Positions 1-9,000 of a stretch of DNA of 9,151 nucleotides are shown piece after piece (the stretch's first letter is position 1; each line of letters opens with the position of its first letter). The position numbers and the translations under genes are program-made. Origin of the DNA: Oscillibacter sp. (GTDB taxonomy: Bacteria > Bacillota > Clostridia > Oscillospirales > Oscillospiraceae); contig JAFSOM010000407.1 of assembly GCA_017447005.1 (NCBI GenBank), forward strand, positions 1 to 9,151. The letters run 5' to 3'. The notes beneath the pieces are model-generated. The model was not told the DNA's origin and did not search any database. It worked only from the letters and a program-made list of their open reading frames with translations.

Positions 1-3000
1 GCGTCACGCAAAAAGCAAACAGTACGCGCATGATTCCTTGGGACGGAAATCCGAACGACCCCTATACGTGGGCTGTCTGGGACAATGCGACAAACAACCC
101 GATAGCCGCATCCACGGACGGAGAGACAATCCGGCGCCTTGCGGACGAGTACAATACAGGCATAAGGAAAGAACCCGGCGCCGAAGGCAAGGCCGACGCG
201 AAAATTTCCGCGCCCGTCCCGGAGACGCCCGCGCCGCAGTCCGGCCCCATGCGGGAGCTTATCGACGGGCTGAACCAATACGACCGCGTGGATGTCGGCG
301 GTTTACGCTTTGAAATCCGGCGCGGGAAGGATTACGCGCTCGCGCAAATCCGGCGTATCGACCCGCAGGAGACGCCGTACATCCAAAACGCCGCCAACGA
401 CGTTTGGAGGGACTTCCTTCCCACGCCCGAAGCGGCAAGGGACGCGCTCATCAGCGTGGCGCGAACCATTCCGACGTTTTCCGGCGTTGACAATTCCGCG
501 CCGTCCGGGTATGCTGTCGGACAGACGGACGCGCAGAGCGTCACGACAAATCCGGAGGAGGTAACGGACAATGGACGAATTGCAACAGAGGGCGCGGGAA
601 ATGGAGAAGGAACGCTCGCTGACGTTTCTGACGGAAGACGAGTACTGGAGTCTCCCGCACTACGGGAGGTGGCTTCTGGACTGGATGGCGCGTTGGAGAC
701 CGAAAGAAATCAAGCGCCTGAAGGAAGAGGGGACGCTGAAGGAGTATCTGACGCAAGCGGGAGAGGACATCGGGATGTTTCTGGGGGACAACTACCACAC
801 GCTGGGCATGTCGGGCGGACTGGAAGTCATGAGGGACGTATACTTCGGGGAGCCGGAGCAGGACGCGGACAGGTACTGGGGGATTCCGGAGGACTGAGCG
901 AACCGCCGACGCCGTCGCCGACGCAATCGGAAACGCCGTCGCCGGAAATATCGATGGGGCCGGAAACGGCGTCTCCGGCCCAAACGCCGCAAGCGTCCGC
1001 GCCGGAAGCGAAGAAAAAACCCGCGCAAAAGAAGCCGAAAAAGGCGTCCGCAAAAGCGGAAACGACGGAAACGGAGACAAAAGCGGAACAATCCGAGACG
1101 CCGGAAACGCGTACCGAAAAGCAAATCGAGGAAAAAAAGGAACGTTCCGCCGCGCCCAAAGGACGCGATTTCACGTTCCCGGAAGGCGGCTTGCAACTCC
1201 ATAACGGGGCCAAATCCCGCGCCAAGGCCAATCTTGACGCAATCCGGATTCTGCGGACGCTGGAATCTGAAGGCCGTCCGGCGACCGCCGAGGAACAGGA
1301 CGCGCTTTCCAAATTCGTCGGCTGGGGCGGACTGTCCGACATCTTTGACAAGAACAAATCCGAATGGGAAACCTTGCGCGGACAGCTCAAAACTCTGCTG
1401 TCGGATGAGGAGTACGCCGCCGCCGAACGCTCTACCATGAACGCCCATTACACCAGCGCGGAAGTCATAAAGGGCGTATACGCCGCGCTGGAACACATCG
1501 GTTTCACGGGCGGGCGCGTACTGGAGCCGTCCGCCGGAATCGGTCACTTCAACGGGGCCATGCCCGCCAATCTGCGCGGGAAGTCCCGGTTTACGATGGT
1601 AGAGCTTGACCCAATTACGGGCGGTATCGCAAAAGCGTTGTACCCGAACGCCGACGTGCGCGTAACGGGATTTGAAAACGCCCTGTTGCCCGACAACTAT
1701 TACGACGCCGCGATTTCCAACGTACCGTTTGGAGATTTGCGCGTCGTGGACAAGAATTACCCGAACTTTATCACGCATTCCATTCACAACTACTTTTTCG
1801 CCAAGGCGCTGGACAAAGTCCGTCCCGGCGGCATTGTCGCGTTCATCACGTCCCGCTATACCATGGACGCCCGGGAATCAAGCGTCCGGAAGTACATCAG
1901 CGCGAGGGCCGATTTGCTGGGCGCGGTTCGTCTCCCCGACACTGCGTTCAAGTCCAACGCCGGAACGGACGTTGTGACGGACATTCTGATTCTCCGTAAG
2001 CGCGAACCCGGCAAGCCTTACGCCGGGGAAGCGTTCATCGGGGCCGATTACCAGAGCGTCCACACCAGCGACGGTTACGGCGCCGGATTCCTCAACGAGT
2101 ATTTTAAACATCACCCGGAAATGGTTCTGGGCGACGCGGCGCGTGGGAGCATGTACCACGGCGACGGGCTGACATGGAAGCCGAAAGGCACGTCCAAGTC
2201 TCTGACGGAGCAAATCATAGAGGCGTTCTCGACCGTTACGGAAAAAATGTCGTACCCCGTGCGGCGTACCCAAGAGGACATCCGCGCCGAAATCCGCGCC
2301 GACGCCGCCAAGGGCAAACAGGGCGGACTGGTCAAGCGCGACGGCAAAATCTACCGGAACGCCGACGGCAAACTCGTCGAGGCGACGGACATTCCCAAGA
2401 CGCAGATTGCCAAGACAGAAGCCGTCATCGCCATGCGTGACGGGGCGCGGGCGCTGATGGATTTTCAGGCGTCGGGCGCGCCGCAAACGCAGATTGACGC
2501 CTCCCGCAAGGGCCTGAACGCCATGTACGACGATTTTTTGAAGCGTTACGGCCCCTTGCACGAAAACCGAAGCGTCATTATGCGGGATACGGACGGGCCT
2601 TTCATTATGTCGCTGGAGAAGTACGATAAGGACACGAAAACCGCCACGAAAGCCGATATTTTCAAGAAAAACACGATTGCGCCGAATGTCACGGCAACCC
2701 ATGCCGACAGCGTGGAGGACGCGCTGACGATTTCCCTGAACGAGACCGGAGCCGTCAGCGCGGAGCGTATCGCCGAATTGACGGGCGACGCGCCCGAGTC
2801 CGTCACAAAGACGTTGCTGGAAAGCGGTCTCGCGTTCCTGAACCGCGACGGGAATCTTGAAACGGCGGAACAGTATCTTTCCGGAAACGTCCGCGCCAAA
2901 CTCACGGACGCCAAAGCCTTAGCCGAAGGCAATCCGGAGTACCGGCGCAACGTGGAGGCCCTTGAAAAAATCATCCCCGCCGACATTGAGGCGGAAAATA

Positions 3001-6000
3001 TCAAAGTCCAAATCGGCGCGACGTGGGTTCCGGATGAAATCTATGCCGCGTTCGCCGAGGAAATGACCCGGCAGTCCGGACATTTCCGCGTCACTTACAA
3101 TCACGCGCTGGGCGAATACCGCGTGGAGCCTTCCCGGAACGCGAAACAGGCCCTCAAAATGTCCGCGCTCAACACCACCAAGTGGGGAACGAAAGACAAG
3201 ACTTTCGTGGAAATTTTCGCCGCGACGCTCAACAACAAGGATTTGAACGTCTGGCGGAAGCGCGGCGACGGAAGCCGGATTCTGGACACCGACGCCACCG
3301 AAGCGGCGAAACAAAAGGCCAAAGAGATTCAGGCCGAGTTTCAGGACTGGCTTTTCCGCAAGCCCGAACGCCGCGAAATCCTTGCGCGTCTCTACAACGA
3401 CCTCTTCAATAACTCCGTGACGCCGCGTTACGACGGGAGCAAACTTGAAATCAGCGGCATGAACACTGGAATCACGCTCAATCCGCACCAGAAAAACGCT
3501 ATCTGGCGAATCATCAACAGCGGCGGGAATACGCTTTTAGCGCACCGCGTCGGGGCCGGGAAAACTTACGAAATGGCCGCCGCCGCTATGAAACTCCGTC
3601 AGCTTGGCATTGTGAAAAAGCCGATGTTCGTCGTGCCGAAGGCCCTCACGGGACAATGGGCGCGGGAGTTTTTCGACTTGTTCTCCAACGCGAAAGTTCT
3701 CGCCCCCGGCGACGACTTCTCCGCCGCAAACCGCAAAGAGTACGTCAACCGTATCGCCACAGGCGACTATGACGCCGTCATTCTCTCCTATGAGCAGTTC
3801 AAGACCATTCCCATGAGCGCCGAAAGCCGCGCCGGATTTATTAAGGAACAGATTGACCAGCTCGCCGCCGCGCTGGAGGAGGAAGCCAACAGTAAAAACG
3901 GGCGTTCGCCGTCGGTCAAGCAGATGGCAAAGAAAAAAGCCAATCTGGAAGCCGAATTGAAAAAGCTCATGGACAAAAAGGAGGACGCCGACAATATCAA
4001 TTTTGAGGCCTTAGGCGTCGATTCCCTGTTCGTGGACGAAGCGCACAATATGAAGAACCTCTTCTACACGACGCACATGAACAATATCACGGGCATGGGC
4101 AACAAGGAAGGCAGTCAGCAGGCGTTTGACCTCTATATGAAAACGCGCTATCTGCAACGGCTCAACGGCGGGCGCGGCATTGTTTTCGCCACGGCGACGC
4201 CCGTCATGAACTCCGTCGTGGAGATGTACACGATGCAGAACTACCTCCAGCCCGACGCGCTCGCGGCCCGGGGCATTCACAACTTTGACGCGTGGGCGAA
4301 CCAGTTCGCGGAAGTCCGGACGGAATTGCAAATCAGTCCGAGCGGACAGGGCGGACGCCTGAAAGACACCCTTTCCCGCTACAACAATCTTCAGGCGTTG
4401 CAACAGATGTTCTCGCAGTTCATGGACGTGGTAACGGACATTCCCGGCCTGAAAATCCCGAAAATGGAAGGCGGCAAACGTATCGTTGTAGAGTGCGAAG
4501 CGTCGGAGCGGCAACAGGAGGAAATGCGGGTTCTCGCCCGACGCGCCGAGGATATTAAAAATCGCAAAGTTGACCCGAAGGTTGACAATATCCTGAAAAT
4601 CGGCACGGACGGACGGAAACTCTCTTACTCCCAACACATGATTGACCCGTCGCTTCCTTATGAACCGGACGGAAAAATCATGAAATGCGCGGAAAATGTC
4701 TTTCAGAGGTGGAAAAACAGCGCGGACATTCGCGGAACGCAAATTATCTTCTGCGACTACTTCACGCCGAAGTCCTCCGGGAGCGCGTCGGCGAAAGGCG
4801 CGGAGGCGGAACTCGTCCAAGCCGAGGCTGCGCTGGACGCCCAAGCCCAAGCCGAAGCGATTACTCTTTATGAGGACTTGAAAAACATCCTTGTCGGCAT
4901 GGGCATTCCGGCAAAGCAAATCGCGTTCATCCACGACGCGAAAAGCGTGGAGCAGCGCAATCAGCTTTTCGATAAGGTGAGGGCCGGAAGCGTCCGCGTC
5001 TTACTGGGCAGTACGGGGAAAATGGGCGTCGGCATGAACGCCCAAAACCTTGTCGTCGCGGAGCATCATCTCGACGCGCCGCAACGCCCGGGCGACATCG
5101 AACAGCGCGAAGGCCGCGCTCTGCGTCAGGGCAACGTCAACGACGAGGTGGCGGTTTACGTCTATATCACGAAAAACACCTTTGACGCCCGTTCATGGGA
5201 CATTCTGCAACGCAAATGGACGTTTATTGTACAGCTTATGTCCGGCGACTTTACCGGAAACAGCTTTGAGGGAGATTCCGACGTGCTCTCCGCCGCAGAA
5301 ATCAAGGCGCTCGCGTCGGGAAACCCGCTCATTCAGGAGCAGTTCCAGCTTACGTCGGAAATCGCGTCGCTGGAAGGACTGGAACGCGCCCACCGTCGGG
5401 AGACGTTCGCCGCGCAGGATAAGCTCAAAGCCGCCAAAGCCGCCATTGCCGCCGATACCGACACCGCCGCCCGTCTCCGCGCCGACATCGCCACGCGCCG
5501 GGATACGTCCGGCAAGGCCTTTGCGATTACGCTGGACGGCAAAAGCGTCACGGAACGCAAGGCGGCGGGCGAACAGCTTATCAAACTCGCGCAGAAGTTT
5601 CTCAAGCCCGGACAGGGGCCGGAAACTACAAAGCGAATCGGGACGTTCGCCGGGTTCGACTTACTCACGACCAGCGGCGGCGACCTGATTCTCCGGGGCC
5701 GGGGCCAGTACCGCGCAACCGTGAATTTCAAGTCCGCCGCGGGTACGGTTCAGACGCTGGAAGCGGCGGTCAAGAAACTGGACAGTACGCTTTCCGCAGT
5801 GGAAAGCCGTCTGAAAGCGAACAAAAACTCCGTGCCGGAACTGGAAAGAGCGTCAACGGCGCCGTTCGCGCAGGCCGCCGAACTCGAACGCAAGCGCAGG
5901 CGTCAGGCGGAAATTCTCGCGGAGTTGAGCGACGAGCGCAAGCCGTCCGGCGACGCCGAAAGCGCGTCCGGAACGCCCGAGGCCGCGACGCCGGAAACGT

Positions 6001-9000
6001 CCGCGTTCCGCGATACCGTCCCCGCGTGGGAAGTCACGGACGACGGGAGCGGCGTACTGAAATTCCGCGATACCAGCGCCGCGAAAGATACGAAATCCGG
6101 AGACGCCGGGAAATCCGCCAAGGCCGCGACCATGGGCAGTCATCCCGAACGCTGGACGGCGGAACGCGTCGGGGACGCCGACGTTACGCCCGGACGGATT
6201 GCCGAAATCATCCGCAAGTACAGCCAAGGATGGAGCAGGCATGTCACCACCGGACACGTGCGCGGGGCTAGGGGACAATATCAGCGTCAGGGCACGGGAA
6301 TCGGGAGCGGCGGTATCCGGCTCAAACAGGCGAACGACTTGCCCGTGTTTATCCACGAACTGGGCCACGCTATCACGGACGGCTATCAGCTTGTGGAGAA
6401 TTTGCGCAATCCGACGGGCGGCATGAGCGAAACCGTGCGCCTGTCGAAAGAGGGACAGAACACCGTCCGGGCGCGTCTGAAAATCCGTCAGGAGCTGATT
6501 GACAATCTCGACCCGCAGTTCGCCGCGCAATATGACAATGACCAGCTTCCCGACGAAGGCATGGCGGAGTTTTTCCGGCGTTTCTGTCAGAACCGCGTCC
6601 AAACGGCGGCGGAGTATCCGGAGACGTACCGCTATGTCATGACCACGCTTTCCGGCGCCGACCAAGCCCGGCTACTCGCTATGGCTGACGAAGTCAACGC
6701 CGTCTATGCGCTGGACACGGAAACCGCGCAGTCGTCCGTTCGCCGTATGGACGAGAAAGTCCCCGATTACCGGGGACGGCGGGAACGGTTCAGTAACGTC
6801 ATAGATTCGATTATACAGAAAACCGTGGATTCCCTCTATCCGGTCAAGAAACTGTCGCAGATGATGGGGAGCAAGGTTTCCGACAAATTCTATAACGCCG
6901 CTTACGCTGACAGCATGGCGCATTTCATCCTCACGAACGACTTGCGCGACCTTGACGGACAGTATAAAGGCCCGGGACTGCGTACCGTCCTGAGTCGGAT
7001 AAACGTCAACGACGAGAAAGAGTTTAACGCCTTCGGGGAATACCTGATTGTGCGGAACGCGCCGTCATGGATTGCCGACGACAAGCGCGTGCTCGCCAAT
7101 GACCGGAAAAACAATCTCCTCTACTGCGAATTGCGCGAAAAGGAACTGGAACAACAGTATCCGCAATTCAAAGCGGCGTCGGAGGCCCTTTACGAGTTCT
7201 GGGACAGTTTCATGAAAATTTACGTCGTGGAAACCGGACTGATTTCACAGGAGCAGTACGACGCGATGCGCGCCAAACATCCGTATTACGTCCCGTTCCG
7301 GCGCGTCATGGACGACGTGATAGCGGCGTCCAAGGGTTTCGGGACGCACAGGCCTTTCGCCAATCAGCCGAACCCCATCAAGAAGGCCAAGGGAAGCGGA
7401 CGCGACATTATCCACCCCATTGAGAGTATGATAAACTCCGTGGCCAAGTTCGTGTATCAGGGCGTTCATCAGCGTTGTATGCTGGAACTTATCGACACGG
7501 CGGACGCCTACGGACTGGACGCCGCTTTCATGGAACGCGTTCACGCGCCCGTGTTCAAGCAGACCGCGAATATCGCCGGAATCAAGGCGGAAATCGCCGA
7601 ACGCGTCACGAACAGCGACTTACCGGAAAAGGACGTGGAACTGTTGCTCAACATCCTTGAGGAGCAGGGCGACATGATGTCGTGGTACGTCCCGCGTCAG
7701 CTTCTGCCGGAAAACTGTATCGGCGTCCGGCGTAACGGAGAGGTGGAGGTCTACAAAATCAACGACCCGCTTCTGTTCGACGCCCTCGCCAATATGGGAA
7801 GGCCGCAGTTGCACGAACTCCTTCAGCCTATCAATAAAGTGACACGCGCCGTCAGCTCGCTCATCACCGGATACAACATCACGTGGAATCTGTTCTCCAA
7901 CGCGCCCCGTGACATCCAAACCGCGCTCATTTCCACAAAGTCCGGACACCGGGCGGAACTTCTGCTCAAAACCGTGAACAGTTACCTGTTAGCGGCGGAA
8001 AAGGCAAGGAACGCGCCGAATATCAATCCGTATTACATGGAGTATCTCGCGCTGGGCGGCGGCGGTTCCAGCGCGTGGGCCATGGATACAAAACTCCCGA
8101 AAAAAGTTCTTTCCGAAATTCAACCCCGAAAGCGCGCATGGAATCCGATAAGCCTATTGTTACAGGCAAGCGAATTACTCTCCCGTACAGTAGAGGGCGG
8201 ACCCCGCGCCGCCACCTATATCATGGGACGGGAAAGCGGCATGAACCCGCAAGCCGCTTTCCGCGCCGCGATGGAATCTACTGTGGATTTCCGCAAGGGC
8301 GGCAAAGTCTCCCGCGCAATCAACGCCTTTATGCCGTTCTTTAACGCCGGAGTACAGGGCATGATGAAAGACATGGATATGCTGATTCATGCGGGTAAGG
8401 CCGGGTTAATCACGTACCTTGTCGCAAGTCTGATAGGCGCGGCGATAGAGTACGCGCTCAACGGCATGACCGACGAACGCCGGAAATCCTACAGCCGCCT
8501 TTCCACCTATACGAAAAACTCCTACTACTGTATTCCGATAGGGGACGGCAAATATTTTGGCATTCCCAAAGCGCGTGGAATGCTGATTCCTGAAAATTTC
8601 TTCCGCGCCCTGATGGAACGCACTATCGGAGGGAATCGCCACGCTTACGACGGCTTTTGGGGCTACGCCGCGACCGCCGAATTTCCGAACGCCCTATCTG
8701 ACGTTATCACGCTGAATCCTTCCAGCTTTTTTGGAAGCGTCACCATTTTAGGGCCGATGGCGCAGATATGGGCCAATTCCGATTTCCGGGGAATGCCCAT
8801 TGAATCCGCCCGCGACCGCAGACTTTCCCCGCGGGAACGCTACACGGGTTCCACGTCTCTGTTGGCGAAGAGCGTCGGCGACGCGCTCAACCTCTCCCCG
8901 AAACAGATTGACTTTCTGGGCAATAACACGCTGGGCGCGTTGTGGCAGTATCAAAGCGCCTTATTCCCTGTGGACGCCTCAAAGCGCGACCTCACGCTGG

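Larger units (their letters stand above)
571..1160 (+). other. Low-complexity linker of the giant protein, two-part
   Basis: In the giant frame the first part (571-897) is rich in Gly, Arg, Ala, Ser and Glu with no recognisable fold, and it is exactly the part covered by the nested gene. The second part (898-1160) is Pro/Thr/Ser/Glu-rich with TPSP units and then Lys/Ala-rich (PEAKKKPAQKKPKK). It is probably disordered and separates the N-terminal region from the enzymatic core. The switch in amino acid character coincides with the TGA of the nested gene, which suggests that the first part's sequence is dictated by the overlapping frame. Confidence 0.7.

Noticed and set aside
30..32. ATG as possible true start of the giant gene
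   Set aside because: No ribosome binding site precedes it and the frame is open to the window edge, so the gene most likely starts upstream.
888..897. Translational restart or frameshift at the nested gene's end (GGAGG then CTGA)
   Set aside because: GGAGG is only one base from the CTG, too close for initiation, and no slippery sequence is visible.
954..956. ATG as start of a separate methylase-helicase gene downstream of the nested gene
   Set aside because: No good Shine-Dalgarno site lies at the right distance, it falls in the middle of a low-complexity linker, and the upstream sequence in the same frame has no stop. A shorter internally initiated product cannot be fully excluded.
792..1787. 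331-codon antisense ORF
   Set aside because: It lies opposite well-defined methylase coding sequence and its product is dominated by Arg/Phe/Gly runs. Long antisense ORFs are expected opposite G/C-ending codons. No ribosome binding site or domain is seen.
1878..2702. 274-codon antisense ORF
   Set aside because: Shadow of the methylase and connecting region; Arg/Gly/Val-rich, no domain, no supporting start signal.
4011..4934. 307-codon antisense ORF opposite the helicase
   Set aside because: The sense strand carries DEAH and TATP helicase motifs here. The antisense product has the Arg/His/Val-rich look of a shadow frame and no recognisable motif.
5050..5688. 212-codon same-strand ORF in the +1 frame, considered as a second nested gene
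   Set aside because: Its product is a Ser/Arg/Pro-rich shadow, there is no Shine-Dalgarno site before its ATG, and the giant frame keeps normal codon use and helicase motif VI across it, unlike at 571-897.
5853..6665. 270-codon antisense ORF opposite the peptidase
   Set aside because: The sense strand encodes HELGH and EGMAEFF. The antisense product is Arg/Gly/Ala-rich without a fold signature.
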